A DNA stretch of 64,000 bases from Serilophus lunatus (taxonomy: Eukaryota > Chordata > Aves > Passeriformes > Eurylaimidae), in NCBI GenBank assembly GCA_013399895.1, contig VXBA01003290.1, forward strand, positions 167,493-231,492. Reading direction: 5' to 3'. Shown piece by piece: positions 37,961-52,420 of this stretch. The notes beneath the pieces were generated by a model, which saw only the letters and a program-made list of their open reading frames with translations, was not told the DNA's origin and searched no databases. Each line of letters begins with the position of its first letter. The first letter of the stretch is position 1. The position numbers were made by a program, and so were the translations under genes.

Positions 37961-40900
37961 ACATTTCCTATCCAAATAGCATCTGCTTTTGCCACTCTTG
38001 GAAGGAAAAAAGGGGGTTAGATGGACCACCAGCAGGCTCACTCAGGGAGAGTGTACTTATGTGGTAGTAAGGCACTCCTGTCTCCATGCTGTGGAAAGAA
38101 GAAAGCTCCTGAAGTTGATTCAGAGCAAGATCTAACTGTTCCTGCCCTGAATCACACCCAGGAAAGCCCATTTCTCACCACCAATTTCAAAAGAAATCTA
38201 CCCTAGACAAAAGGAAGTCTTGTGAATAACCACGTTAATTACAACAGACACAGGTTGGGTTTGAACTGCTACTCTAGAACAGAAAACAGTGTCATATACA
38301 AAAATTCAATCCAGACACCTCACAGTCATTTTGCTGTATGCTTTAAGAATTGTATCCAATTATTGGTTAACTTTGATCACCAGCAATTGGAAACATTTCT
38401 TCAGCCAGTGATGTTGAAGCAGTACGTCAAGTTCTGGTTAAGATGAGAAGTTAAGAAAACATTTTTTGTATACATTTGGCTGCTTTCTCATAGTCTCGAA
38501 GCTGAATCACTGGGAAAGACTGCCTCTGCTGTCTAGCTGCAAAGCTGGTCTGAATTGCCCAGGTATGGCCGGATGTCCTGACGTTTATGGGAAGTCTGCT
38601 GCATGTCAGCATCTGGAAAAAGAAACAGGCTGTGAAGCTGGAATTGCGGGACAGCATCTGACTCAGAAAGAAGGGTGAAAGTCAGGACATGATTCTTTTA
38701 TGTTAAAGCTCTCCCAGTAGATTCTTTTGAGTGCTCCAGCTCACAGACACGAAATAACTGCTTAAGGCACAATTAGGTAATTAATTACGTTATCTCTACA
38801 TACAATTTGCTATTTGGATGTGCAAACATAGACATATTTGGATGTAAATTATTAGACTTACAGATGTAAGATATTTTTAGGCATCTGCTGAAAATATGGC
38901 CACTCCAGAAAAAAAATGTTGTTCCCAAGCGTATTCTGAAACCCAATAGGCTAAAATACAGTATGAACCACACTGAATGTGAACTTGTATTTTAAACGTG
39001 TTCTAGCTGCGACTTTAAGGAATAAAATGACTGATCTCTGGAAGCATGAATATTTGGTATACAGATTTTCTTCAGAAATCAGCTGATTAATCACCACAAA
39101 ATCCTTTGAAATAGGTATATGTCTTTCTTAACTTTAAAAATATGAGATAGGAGCTTACTCATAGTACTTAATTTGCTGTTCAGGGGTACCAAGGAATCTG
39201 CAGTCAGGATAGAAATGGGAACCTACCATGATTCCTTAGTTTTCCTTCCTACTTGCTAAAACATATTGCTACTCACTTATGCACTTTAAAATCACACCAA
39301 GCTGCACAAAACCTCTGACGGAAAATGCTTAGAATACAGTTAACCGGTCTGTGGTTGACCACTTCAGTATCTGTAGTACTCCTCAGTTCATCTTCTGGCT
39401 GAGTTTCCAGATATTACCACTGGGACTATTATTCACCGATTCAGTTTAGAAAATTCTGCTTGTTTCCCTCACAAGAAGTCTTTGTGAAAATGAGAAATAC
39501 AATGATATTAGTGTCTGGACAAGGAAATGGTTAGCTTGCACACTCTATCTTTTGTTCAATTAATGTTCAGAACGGGGATTTGAATTGTCCCAGCTCAGAG
39601 AACATTTTGGTAATTAATGTCCAACTTCTGCAGTGCCCCTTCAGATCTGTTTTCTTAGTGCTCGTGAGACAGAGAAATTGAAAGTAGTGTCATTGCCTTA
39701 TATTATCAATGCAATTGCTGTACACCTTGCACAAAAACGTTAATTTGAAGGGAAGAGCCTAAAATATCTGACCTTCTCTCAGACCACCCCCTAGTTATAA
39801 TCTGAGCTGCACAATGTAAAAGCTATTACTCCACAGGGCTAAGACTTCAATTTACAAGGTTAGAGCTTTCACAAGATCATTTTAGTTCAGTAGGTAAATA
39901 TTTCCAGGTGGCCAAATCTAATTTTAGGGAAGGCAAATTTGCAGAGGTTAACTAGCAAACAAGATTGTTTTAAGTCTCTATCAATTTGAAAAAGAAAATG
40001 TAATTAAGCACAGCATTCTTCCAAAAATTAACCAGAGGCTTGGCATACTACATAACATGTCTGACAGTTCTGTGTTGTCATTGTTAAAATCCATGCTCCA
40101 AATATGCATAAGCTTATTTTGTAAAGATATTCTAGAATTAATAATGAAGAATAAAGATATCACAATACCAGTAGATGAAGCAGATGTTGGAAAGGCCATT
40201 GGGGCAGTTTTTGACCAGTTTTGAGTCTGTGCGAATTGAATGAACAGAGAGAGGGGAGAGCCTTTTGCAGGCCAGCAGAAACATCTTGCAACTGTAAAAT
40301 GAAGCAGAAGAGTTAAAATTTTGCCTCCAATTCAGAAGTTCCACCAGAAGTGTCTTTCCAGCTTCAAGGGCCCTTTGTGCCATCAGATTCTGTTAGTCCC
40401 TTGTTAGTCATTGCTAGAGAAAAAAAAAAAAACCCTCATCAACACACAACGAAGTTTGGTCTGTTTGCTCAGCTGCTGTTGATGTCACCCCTTGCCCACT
40501 AAGAGTAAGTTACTGTAATAATCCTTCCCTTTTATTAATCATAATTTTGTAGAAAGCAAGAACGGGGTGACATCATTGTTGAAGAGGAGTGGCTAACTGA
40601 TGCTTAGCTTTAGTCAGCTCTTGTGTGTCACATGAAAATAATTACCAGCTTTCACTTTCCATGTCTGACCAATCATCCCCTTTTTTCCTCTTTATGAGGT
40701 TACAAGCCTCTGTCTATTTAAAACACCTGCTGAAGGTGTAATCTATTTAGAGATGAAAGAGAATATCTTTAATTGGAAGTTGGAACATTCCAGAGGATCC
40801 ATATAAGATGAAGTCACTTGCCATATAAAACATTAGTGGTATTTATTATAGTAAACACATCATCTTCCATAGTGTAATATATTAAAGTGCTTCAGATACA

Positions 40901-43900
40901 GGCTATCTCATACTCCGAATGTGATTTCAGCATTGGTGTATTCCAGTATGCATCTTCTGCTCTGCTTTTGTTTTGAATAACATAAAATGTTTGTCTCCTT
41001 GTACATCTAACTATATAAAAAAGACAAGCTAGATTTCAAGGGCTTTTTTTTTGATTGTTGACTTTTTGAAGGATATTGAATTAGTTATTTGCTAAGAAGT
41101 CAATGTCTTTTTGTTTGTTGACCTATTGCCTATGACTGAGGAAGAGACAGACTCTATCCTTCACTTTTAACTCCATGTTTTGTTAATTTTCAGACCAAAA
41201 CTATCTTTTTACTTCAAGAAGAGCGCAAATGAAAAGAAGAATTTAGACAGTAACAGAGGATTATTTCATTAGGGCAAGTGATTCTTTCATACCAGAGAAG
41301 GAAATACAGGCAGGACTTAGAGTTATACAGCCTGTCATGTGTTTGTCTTCCAGTTAGAAAGGTTTTTACTATATAATACCTCATATTATTGTAGAGACTT
41401 GGAAACCATCACCAAAATTACATTTTTGACATTCTGTTTGGAAGGTTAATTGTTTGAGCTTCACAAGTTTTTCACTGATAAAAACTAACTCCCAAGGTTA
41501 AGTCATTTTTTATTTTTCCCAAAACCTTCATGATTTTGTGTTCCTGCTTCAAAACATTTTTTTTTTTTTTTTTTTAAACAAAACAAGATATATGAAATGG
41601 ATAGTTTAACAGATAGAGGAAGCACCGGTTTGTTACTCTTTTGCAATACGATACAAAGAGGTTCAGCTCATTTTGTTTACTTACTGTGACCTCTTAATTT
41701 TTCCTCAGGGGTAAAATGCCACATGCTGTGAGTATAACAGGTATTCCCTCTTGAATGGTGTATTCCATTGGTCTCCACAATGCTAAAATTTCTGTAAAGC
41801 CCTTGAGCAGAACTTACAAAGTTTGGTCAGCACGTAAGACTGGTCACCTATACAGATCACTGTCAACTAATCACTCTGCCCAAGTGATTTATATTAATAC
41901 TATTACTATGACACAAAACTTTCATTGCCTTTAGCAAGTCCAAGAAATGATTTCTCATTATATTCCATGTCATGTATTCAGATGACAATACTGAGACACT
42001 GGAAGGTTCGATGAAATTAAAATTATTTGCACTGTTCTAAGCAGTTCCCAATATGCCATAGCAGTTCTTATTCTTTGTACTTGTTACAAACCTAGGAAAC
42101 TCTGAATCTTTAGTAATCAGGTAGAGTATAAAGGAACTATTTCTTTTTTTTTTTTTTAATAATCTAAATTTTCTCTTTATTTCATAACTTTTAAAACCAA
42201 CACTTGAGTGATGAGAGAGCACAGAAATCAACTAATTTAAATTGATTGAAAAAATTTATTTGACCTGGGTTTTGTTAACATAAATTCATTATGGCAAACA
42301 TCTGCAGTTATTGCTAAACTTAAAAGTAATCCATTATAAAACATGCATGCAGTCTCCCATTTTCTTTTTCCAGAAAAAAATACAGAACAGAAATACTCAT
42401 CATGCAAATTTTCTCTTTTTGTTTCAATATTGCTGACATAAAAATGCCAAACAGAATTAGACCTAATGTATTATTGTTGTCCCTTTTATGCCTGATTTAT
42501 AAACTAGTTCGGACAGGAAGTATTTATTTTTGCATTTAGCACCTATTGACCAGGGAGTTTCATTACTTTTTGCTTCCCTTACCAATTATTTGCATTCCTC
42601 TGCATCTAATTTATATTCATTGAAATAGCTCACTGTTCAATATTTCAGAAGAATCTATAGTTGTAATATGTTACTAAGAGCTTTAGGAAAAAAGGCAAAT
42701 CATATCCCTAAAGAACACACATAAAATAAGCTGATTTTGAGAAATACACATTACTATAGGTAAGGGCCACTTCAGCTGATGTCAACTGATCACACTTAAT
42801 CTTCCAGTCCGCTTAGGTTAACCACAAGTTGCCATAATGTTTACATTATCCATTTTTCTCAAGACTGATTTATATTTAATATCATGATCTTTGTTTGATT
42901 TTTTGCCTGATTTTCTACTCCAGTCTGTCTTGAATTTGATTCTGTGTGACTCCATGAAATATTCCATAACTTTTAAAAAGACATTGGCCATTTCAAATTT
43001 GAACAGTGTTACTGGAAGAACGCAGGGAACTTGCACTGCTTCTGCCTATAATGTAATATATTCTGTGAATAAAGGGGAATTTGGTCTCCAATCCATTAAT
43101 CTGGCACATCTCATGACTGTTAAATTCACAGCCCATAAGGTTTAGCCTAGGAAACAAAGAATTCTGTATCCTTTTCAAATCTCAAGGAAAATATAGCAGT
43201 CAGAAGTTAATTACCCAGTTTAGAATTTGACTGGAATTACTTAATGTGCTTATTAATAAAATTCAATGTGCCTAGGTTTGATAACTTGCCCCATACGGCT
43301 TCACTCCAGTATCTGCATTTTCACATGACTATATATTGGATGTGCATTAACGTCATGCTGCAAAACACAATGCACCACCAAGCAACACTGTATAACTTAA
43401 GTGATAAGAAATTTTATGTTCTCTAGTATTTGATTGATTGAGTTTCTGTATCTTTGTGTATGATTACATCTACATACACACATACATACATGAATAGGTG
43501 CATATGATTTTTTGTGTGTGTGAAGTCAAGTGCTTCACTAGCCAAGTAACAAGGAGGTGGACTTTTCAAGCATGTCTATTTGGATTCTCCTGTCAGCTTA
43601 TGCTTTTTAAGTACAATTTCCTTGGCCTGTATATGCACAGCAAATATCATATCTCATTCCTTCAGACCAAAGAGCAAGGGCAGATTTAGGGAAATAGGAC
43701 TCTGCATCCTGAGATAGTAGAGCATTGTAAACACTGCATTGTAGTATTCAAGTAGATAAGGCCTACTGTTGATTTCTTAACTTCATTTAGTTATCTTACA
43801 TAGTTATAGATGACTGAGGCTGCCTTTTTTTCACACTAAGGAGCACCAGGCCAGTACAGCAGACCTCAGTTCATATGGTGTCTTAGTAAATGGTTTTTGG

Positions 43901-46805
43901 TCACTTTCCTGGTGAAAGCTGTGTTGTCAAGGGCTTTCCATCTTATTTCAGCTTCAGACTGCAAGAGTCATTTATTATTTCTGAGTGAGTAGCACTTGTG
44001 GAGTCTCCTTTCCAGAGTTTCTTCCTTGAAAACAGGTTTCTGCTTTTCTTAAAACTCATCTCTATTTTTGTGCTACAAGGCAGAGATTGCATAGTAGGAA
44101 TATCATGCTTCTTAGAGATCATAGGGTGACCCAGACAGTTACGACTCCTAATACCTCAGGGAGAAAAGAGCTCAGACCAGTGGAAAGACTGGATACTGGT
44201 CACCATCTCTCATGCCAGTCAAGAAAGGGTCAAAAGACTTCTGAATTTATCAGAGGCTTGATTCTAAGCATAGCTATCACCATAGCTCTGTGAGATCCAC
44301 CAGCTGTGGTCACATCTCACATATTTCCATTTCAGTGGTTGTATGCCCAGAGCCATCAGATGTGGCATTGGTTTGGTACTGTGTAATAGACAGATAACTC
44401 CTCCACCTGGTAAACTTCTCTTTCAAGGCAGAGTTCTCTATTTCTGGTGCATTTGTAATACTCACCAAGCTAGGCATCGCTCCTGACTGGCATCTTTGTT
44501 CTTGGATACTTCTTCTTTATACGCAAGACTGAAGGTCTCTTCTGATGACAGCTCAGATTGCCAGTATTATAAATGTCATTGCAACCATTATCTCTGGCTT
44601 TTTTAGCCGTCTTTCAAAGTTTTTTTCCTTAGTAGTCCTGTTAGTCCTAACTAATCACAAGCCCCATTTTCAACCAGCACTGCACCAGATTCTCTTGAAG
44701 TTCCTGAACTTCAATTAAAATATCCATATTTTTTTCCTGAGAAAATCACTGGGAAAGAAGTTCTACTCACCACAGTGGAGAATTTTTGAAAATATCAAAA
44801 GTTCTCCATTATCTCTGTTCTGGGACAGGACTGATCTTTAAAGAACAATACCTCTTCAAGTTCCTAATAATTTCTGTTGTAGCATCAAAACAAGTGTTTC
44901 TTGAAATACAGACTGTCTCATTTTTCTGGGAAATTGCTGCTAATATCAAACGAAGATTTGTGGATGTTCTGGCACACAGTGCCTCTGATGAAACCGTGTT
45001 CACTTTTTACTATTCAACTTCATGTAGATGCTTGCCCTCAATTACTCCTTTCTTTAAAGTACTCATGAGATCAATCAAATGTCCTTTTTTTTGCCTGGAT
45101 CACACCCTCCCTGTTATCTCTGGCAGACACATTCAAAATTTGCCAGAAATTCAGTGCTCCCACAGCCTGACAGATTGATTAACAGCTTGTTACCAGGATT
45201 ACTGTTTAACAGGCCAATTCTTTAAAAAAAAAAAAAAAAGAATTTGGGGTGGCAGTTACCTTGTGATTTGAGCATGCTTAGCTGTTTCAGTTTTGATTTT
45301 GCTTCAGATGTGTCCATTAAAAAAAAATCTCATTTACATTCACTCTATAACCTTGCCCTTTAAGCTCAACAGCTGTATCTTTGCTTGAAAACTGAGGCAA
45401 TACACTCAGATCATTGTTGGAGCCGCATCTTGAATCTTGTCCCACCCTTTCTGCTCAGCAGTAATTCTTGCTATTTTATTATTTCTATTGAACAAAGGAC
45501 CTTCTGCTGTTTTCTTTAAGAAGTGTCAGAAAATCCATGAAGTCTGTGTGACTCAATGTAACTTCACACTTCTTGACCTCTAAAATGCAGTCTTGTTCAT
45601 GCATACTTAGTTTCTTTTGTGTAAAAGCATGTCTACACAATCCTAGTTTTCTTCTTGCATCCTTGTCTGTCGAGTTAAATCTGGAGCCTTTTTCAAATTA
45701 CTTCTTGCCTTTTATGAAATACAAGTCCACGGTAAAAGAAAAGCAATGTTTGGGTCTATTGAATTCCTCAGGACTGACAGAAAAGAATAAGACATGAAAG
45801 CTGTTAGAATATTTTAAAATTTCCCAAGCTGCAGCAGAATTAAAAAAATCAAAATCTAGGTTAAAAAATAAAATATAGATCTGGATAAAATATTCAATAT
45901 ATGACATTTTATATCTATTTCACCATTTTTGTTTTTTCTAAATGTTCATACTATAATTATTTGAGAATGTAATTTGAAAAGTGTTTTCAAATCCCAGTCG
46001 TCAATTTCTGAATGATTGACACTTCTACTGGGACAGAAATCACAGGTACCTTTTTCTGTCTTTATTTCCCAGGGAAGATATAAAGGAAAACTTCTCTTTT
46101 CTATTAAGCTTCAGCTTAGCCAAGTCAACATTTTTTCTGGAAAAAAGCTTGCACATGATTGAACATTTTCCATCCAAATAATTTAATTGGAATTTTATTC
46201 TCCAGAACTGCATTATAATGCAGTGTCATATCAAGCCACTACCTTTTGTCACTTGGTTATCCCTTTCACTTAACAAGGTGTAAGTTCATTATATATTGTA
46301 GTATTCTGATTCTGAGGGATTTAACCATAAAAGCTAAGGTACAGAAAATGTAGATATTTGCCTTCTGTCAGGTCCCATCATTCTTTACTGTATCCAATTA
46401 AAATTATGTGGATGGGTCAGCATTAGATGAAAGGTATCTGTGCGAATGGTGAGGCTGATGAGAAAGAGGGTTTTTCTCTTGAAAGAACACATACCAGTAT
46501 GTCTAAAATTATTAATACTGAGATAGAGATATTGCCTTTGGGAGCAAAAGCAAGGCCAAATTTCTCCCCAGTTGCATTCATTAAAGTTCCCAGTCTATAG
46601 GCACTTTTGACAAATCATCTTCTTCAGTCTTGCCTCTTTATCAGTTCTTACTTGGCATCCTGTTGATCTAACTTTCCATCACAGTTCTACCTACCTGATA
46701 TCCTTCCTGGTGTCCTTCTGCACAGGTGTGAAGTTTAGAAGTTGTCATCCTTCACTTCTGAGCTATTTGTGCTCATCTAGTGGGGAAAAGATAATGCAGT
46801 CCTAA
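37961..46805. other. Upstream flank, no gene seen
   Basis: AT-rich non-coding DNA with T homopolymers (about 41560-41576), an A homopolymer (about 45223-45239) and many short open frames without any recognisable similarity. The 43.9-46.7 kb part is pyrimidine-rich on the plus strand and could hold an old antisense retroelement body, but no motif confirmed this. Confidence 0.5.
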
Positions 46806-48330
46806 AATCATAGAATATGCGAGTTGGAAGAGACCTATCAGGATCATTGAATCTAACTCCTGTCCCTACACAAGATACCCTAAGAACCACACCATGTGCC
46901 TGAAATTGTCCAAATGCTTCTTGAACTCTGGCAAGCTTAACAATGTTATCACTTCCCTGGGAAGCCTGTTCCAGTGCCAAACCACCCTCTGGATAAAGAA
47001 TCTTTTCCTAATATCCAACATAAACCTCTTCTGACAGAGCTTCATAGTGTTCCCATGAGTTCCATCACTGGTCACTAGTAAGAAGAGCTCAGCACATGCC
47101 TCTCTTTTTCCCATTGTAAAGTAGCAATAGATCATGATGAAGTCTATCTTCTGTCTCCTCTTCCCTCTCTGAACAAACCAAGTGGCCTCAGCCTCATGTA
47201 AATTCCCAACTCGAACTTTCACCATCATTGTGACTCTCCCATGGAAGTTTTCTAATATATCTTTCTTGTATAGTGGTGCCCTGAACTGCCCACAGGACTC
47301 AAGGTGCGGACACACAGGTGCAGAGCATAGCAGGACAATCCTCTCCCTTGATCAGCTGGTGATGCTGGTGCCCCCCAGGACACAGTTGGCTCTCCTGGCT
47401 TCCAGGACACACTGATAACTGATATTCAACATGCTGTCAACCAGGACCTGAGATTCCAGTGTCTCATTCCCTGGTCTGTACATCCATCCAGGGTTGCTCC
47501 TTCCCAGGTACAGAATCTGGCCCTTGTCTTCATTAAGTTTAATATGGTTGGTGATTGCCCAGTCCTCTAATTTGTTGAGGTCTCTCTGCAGGGTCTCTCT
47601 GCCTTCTAGGGACTCAACAGTTCCTCCCAATTTAGTATCTTCATCAAACTTAGTTAGTGTAACTTCATGTCTTGCATCCAAGTCCTTTATGAAGATGCTG
47701 AAGAGCACAGGGCCTAAGATGGAGCTCTGGAAAACCTCACTAGTGACATGTCACCAGTCTGATGTTACCCCATTCGCTTATTACCCTCTGTGCAAGATCT
47801 GTGAGCCAATTGCTCATCCACTGCATGATGTGTTTATCCAGCTGTATGCTGGACATTTTGTCCAGAAGGATCCTGTGAGGGGCAGTAGCATATGCTTTAT
47901 TGGGTTGCAAAAATATTACAACAAGGGACTTACCCTGGTCAGCTCGGTGGGTAACCTTGTTGTAAAAGTAAATTAAGTTTGACAAGCAGGACTTTCCCCT
48001 CTTGAAGCCATGCTTGCTGTGACCAATTATTTCAGCTGTTTTTCAACAACTCCCAGAATAATTTTCTCCGTAACTTTATCAGGCATTGAAGTAAGATTTG
48101 ACAGGCCTACTCTCACCAGGGTTATTCTTCTCGGCCTTCTTGAAAATTGGGCCATTTACCAGCTTGCATTTGACTGAGACGTCTCCAGATTCCTAAGACC
48201 ACTGAAAAATCATTGAGAGAGATCTTACAATGATATCAGCTAGTTCTTTGGGTACTCTGGGATAAATACCATCAGGCCCCATAGACTACAAGGATTCAGT
48301 TCATGGAGTGCATAATGCTCAGCTTAATTT
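46806..48330 (-). mobile_element. CR1 LINE, 5'-truncated, inactive ORF2 copy (~1.5 kb)
   Basis: The right-to-left (minus) reading gives successive blocks of CR1 reverse transcriptase broken by frameshifts and stops: 47740-47985 (CR1 RT palm region, LDKMSS...WMSNWLTDLAQRV), 47352-47708 (LFSIFIKDLDARHEVTLTKF, then LEGRETLQRDLNKLEDWA), 46866-47315 (C-terminal domain with LDIRKRFF and HWNRLPREV). The 3' end is the 'AATCATAGAATATGCGAGTTGG' tail at 46806. The RT active-site motifs are decayed: the FADD position reads FDED and the first catalytic aspartate block reads PNKAYAT. The element is a pseudogene, and nothing upstream of RT was recognised. Confidence 0.95.
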
Positions 48331-49016
48331 GTGACTATAGAAGAATCAGACAGCTTCAAAACTGTCTTAGTAACTTTCACAGATCTCATTTCTGCCACTT
48401 GGATGCTTAATTTCACCTTTTGCTCTACAGGCAAAAAAAGTATGTGTACTTCAGTGGAATTTATAATATGTCCATTCTTTGTATGCTCCACAGATCAAAA
48501 GAGAAAAAGTTTTAAGTATGGAGTCAACATAACAAAATTCTTCTTTTCCAGACCTTCTCAATGGAAGTCAGAAGTCTCCTGAGAACAGTGGCTTAGCAGA
48601 GTGTATCCTTCTTACCATTGATCAACTGCAAATAAAATTAATTTATGGCTCTTGCTTCCTGACAGACAGTAATTTGTATCTTGAAACCTAAGACTGCTAA
48701 TTCATAATTTGCAGAACTTGACCATTTCTGGTCAGGAAAGTCCCAAGTGTAAACTTGCACAGAGGCTGAATTACCTCTGACCCCACGAGAAATAGTGCCT
48801 CCAGGTCATGGTTGAAGTCTTCATTAGAGTGTTTTCTAAAGGCTTGTACTCAGAGCACATTTTTTCCTTTTTCTTGGGAGATTTAACCCTGCCAAGTGCT
48901 GAGCACTTCTGACAGATACCAAGTGCCATCAGCTTTCATTTGGATTGAGATAAAATTGAGGACACTCAATCTGTCTTGAAAATGTTCAGCATTTCGTAAG
49001 ATTGAACCTTGACCAA

Positions 49017-49049
<33 letters not shown>

Positions 49050-50659
49050 CAGTCCCTAAAGATTCTTAAATTTAATTACAAACATTCTGCTGAGGCTCAG
49101 GCAGAATGGACACTAGTACATGCCAATGGTCTTTAAAACGGTCTGTCAGTGGAATACTGAATTGCTCAGTTTGGGTTTGAATAGCTTTTTCTAAATAAGT
49201 ACAAAATATTATTTAAATTCCATGTAATGTAAAAGGAATTAAAATGTACTTTTAATGCAAGACAGTACTTGAAAAAATTGTTGGATATCCCTCCTATACT
49301 TACAGAGCAAAAAAAGACATTGAACTTAGGAGCTCTTTTTAAAAGTTTAGTGAGGGCTTAACATATTTCTATGCACTCCTTGAAATCAGAGATAACCAAA
49401 TGATAAGTGGATAGCTCTTTTTTTGTTGTTTTTAATTTAGTGAAGGTGTCCCAGTGCATATTCCTGTTGGAGTTGATGAATAGCCCCTTTGGAGTAAAGT
49501 AAGTTCCACTCAATGTATACATGGAATATCTTCTATTTACACACACCATATTTTTCTTGATCAGCCCATAAGGATGAGAGGAGAGAAAAGAAGCTGTAAG
49601 CTTCTTTTTCTTCTTCAACTCTCATTAGTTCTTTTATGCCCTGTTTTATGATTGTAGCAAACTGAATCTGCTGAAAGTCAGTCTGGCCTTAACCCTAGAA
49701 GGTATCTTCCCAAACCCTAAAGCCATTCAGTTAAAGTGTCCACTAGCCATTACTCTTCCTTTTTGGATGAAACAGTCACATTCTATCAAGAATTAATGGG
49801 AATGAGGGGGATGAAAGGTCTTTTTTTCAGCCCAGCCCACCATACAGCAGCATTTTTGGTGCATTGTCTTTTTCAGCTATACCTTTAACACAGCCTCAAA
49901 TGCTTCTTACAATTTTCCTTACAATGCCACTGTCAGAAAACCAGTCAGTGCACTGCAACGACACCCTTAGATCTTTGTAGTCTATACTCAGGACATGTGT
50001 GTTGGCCCAAGGTTTCACTTTTCCTGTATGGGTTTTTCTAGTTTTTGTCAGCCCTGCCTGATGGCTAAAATTCAGTAACTGTAGTACTTTGGTGGGGGAA
50101 AATGAAAAGGAGATGAATTACAGGCAATAACACATTCTTCCATCATGAACTCCTCTCCTGTAAGTGAGTGGGAGATGAATCTGATTCACCAAGCTAAATG
50201 GATTGTAGTTTTGAGGTAAAGAAAAAATATTCCCCTGGGTCAATGTAGTTAATGATGGCATGTTTTTAGTTTTGCCTTCTTACAGCAAAATTCCTGCTTT
50301 ATTTCTCAGAATCATTCTTCCCAAAAATAATGATAGCTCTCAGTACTTAGATGCTGATGGTACTTGATGCTGTATTCTTTCTGTGGCATATTATAGTTCT
50401 GGATGCTCACTATTATTCATCAACTTTCTTAATTGTGTTACATAGGAATTGTTTCATGGCCTGTGACATAGGAGTAGATGTTCTATGTGCTGTTTGTAAT
50501 TACACATCCAATTCATAGTACCTACAGTGCAAGGAAGGGTTCACAGATGGTTCCAGATGATCCTTTCCGGTTTTGTGTTCTTAGTTTTTATTAGAGTTAA
50601 AGGGTAGCAGCAGCAAAAGGTAACCGGCAATCTCTGGAACTTCTCTTCTCTGGATTTAA
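48331..50659. other. Intergenic, nothing recognised
   Basis: Non-coding AT-rich sequence with a T homopolymer at about 49017-49043. No gene or repeat family was identified. Confidence 0.5.
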
Positions 50660-50669
50660 AATGCTGCTT

Positions 50670-50940
<271 letters not shown>

Positions 50941-51333
50941 TACTTGGAATCAAATGCAGAAATGAAAAGTGAAAACAAGCTAAAAAAGCAGTAGTATGAA
51001 AAATTTGCCATAGTTGGTTAGAAGCTTCTCACAACTGTATTTCATTCATTTTGTTTTGAATAGCAGTGGTTTTTTTCCAGCTATCAAACTAAGAGCTCAC
51101 CAAATGTTTTGATTCTTCAAACAACATCTAAGAACAATGTCTTGTATCTTCTCTGGTGTTAGTAGATTTAAAATGCATTACTCCATGTGTAGTAAAGTGT
51201 CAACATTTTCCAAAATCATACCGATGCTTATCTATATCTACACCTTTATCTATACCTATATCTGTCTAATAACTTGTATATGAAACACTCCATATCTTAC
51301 AAAACAGACATATGACACTTGCTGCTGCATAAA

Positions 51334-52420
51334 TCATCATGGCTAGGCTTCGTGAACGAAGATGTGGGAAGGGTTAGGGTTGCTTGCTGCAAGTGCGCTG
51401 GTGGCTCAAAAGGCCGATGCGGGACAGGCAAGTCTGGTTACAAAAACCACGGTGGAAAATCTCCTTAGGTGATAGTGACGAGACATGGTTGTTTCTGTGT
51501 TGTCTTTTCTCTTCAAGACTGACTCTACGTGCATTCTCAAAGGAGGCAGCAGCGTTACGGATGGTGTGTCTCCATGTCTCTCCATTGGAGGCCAGGGTGG
51601 ACCACTGATGGCAGTCAATATGACCAACAGTGAGATGTTGTTTCAGGGAATCCTTGTATTTCCTCTTTGGGGCTCCTCTGTTGCGGCAGCCGGTGGCGAG
51701 TTCACCATAGAGCACAATCTTAGGGAGGTGGTGATCCTCCATCCTGGAGACGTGCCCTGCCCAGCACAGCTGCATCCTCAGCAGCATGGCCTCAATACTG
51801 GGGACCCCTGCCTGTTCAAGGACAGTAACATTAGTCACACAGTCAGTCCAGTGGATGTTTAAGATTGCACGGAGGCAGCACTGATGGAAGTGTTCGAGGA
51901 GTCGCAGATGATGGTGGTAGATGACCCCTAATTCAGACCCATATAAAAGAGTAGACAGTACAATGGCTCTGTAGACACTAATCTTTGTACTTTTCTTCAA
52001 ATGTTTATTGCACCAAACTCTTTTATGGAGTTGTTCAAAGGCTCTGTATGCCTTTGCTAACCTGTTGTCTATCTCCTTGTCAATCTTACCACCCGAGGAA
52101 ATGATACTTCCTAGATAGTTAAACTGCTGGACTGACTTAAGCTCTGGCTTGCCTATGGTGATGTGGGGATGATGGAAGACTTCCTGAGGTGCAGGTTGGT
52201 AAAGAACTTCTGTCTTCTTCAAGTTGACTTCCAGCCCAAAAAGCTCAGCAGCCTCTGCAAAGCAGGATGTTAAAAGCTGCAGAGCTGCTTCTGTGTGAGC
52301 AATGAGGGCGGTATCGTCAGCAAAAAGCAGCTCACAGACAAGATGATTTAGGGTCTTGATGTGGCCCTTCAGTCACCTTAGGTTGCATAAATACCCCATA
52401 CTAATGTTCCCCCATGCTTT
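51334..52420 (-). mobile_element. RTE-like (non-CR1) LINE fragment: RT active site to C-terminus
   Basis: The minus strand has an open frame from 52372 to a stop at 51374, beginning LKGHIKTLNHLVCELLFADD and continuing through KKTEVLYQPAP, a YLGSIISSGGKIDKEI block, STLLYGSE, WAGHVSRMEDHHLPK and a C-terminal C-x3-C...H-x3-C-like motif (CNQTCLSRIGLLSHQRTC). FADD (52313-52324) is the RT catalytic motif. The frame is open for about 330 codons. It is then interrupted by TGA at 52373-52375, and the frame above it still looks related (ISMGYLCNLR). This C-terminal layout is that of RTE-type LINEs and related elements, not CR1. A CATCATGG / ATGATGAT-like 3' end near 51334 also fits. Clade assignment is inferred from memory. 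Confidence 0.85.

Noticed and set aside
43900..46700. Pyrimidine-rich block that reads like an old antisense retroelement
   Set aside because: No RT, gag, integrase or LTR motif could be read in any frame, so no element is claimed.
51485..51862. 125-codon plus-strand frame
   Set aside because: Antisense shadow of the RTE-like LINE frame on the minus strand.
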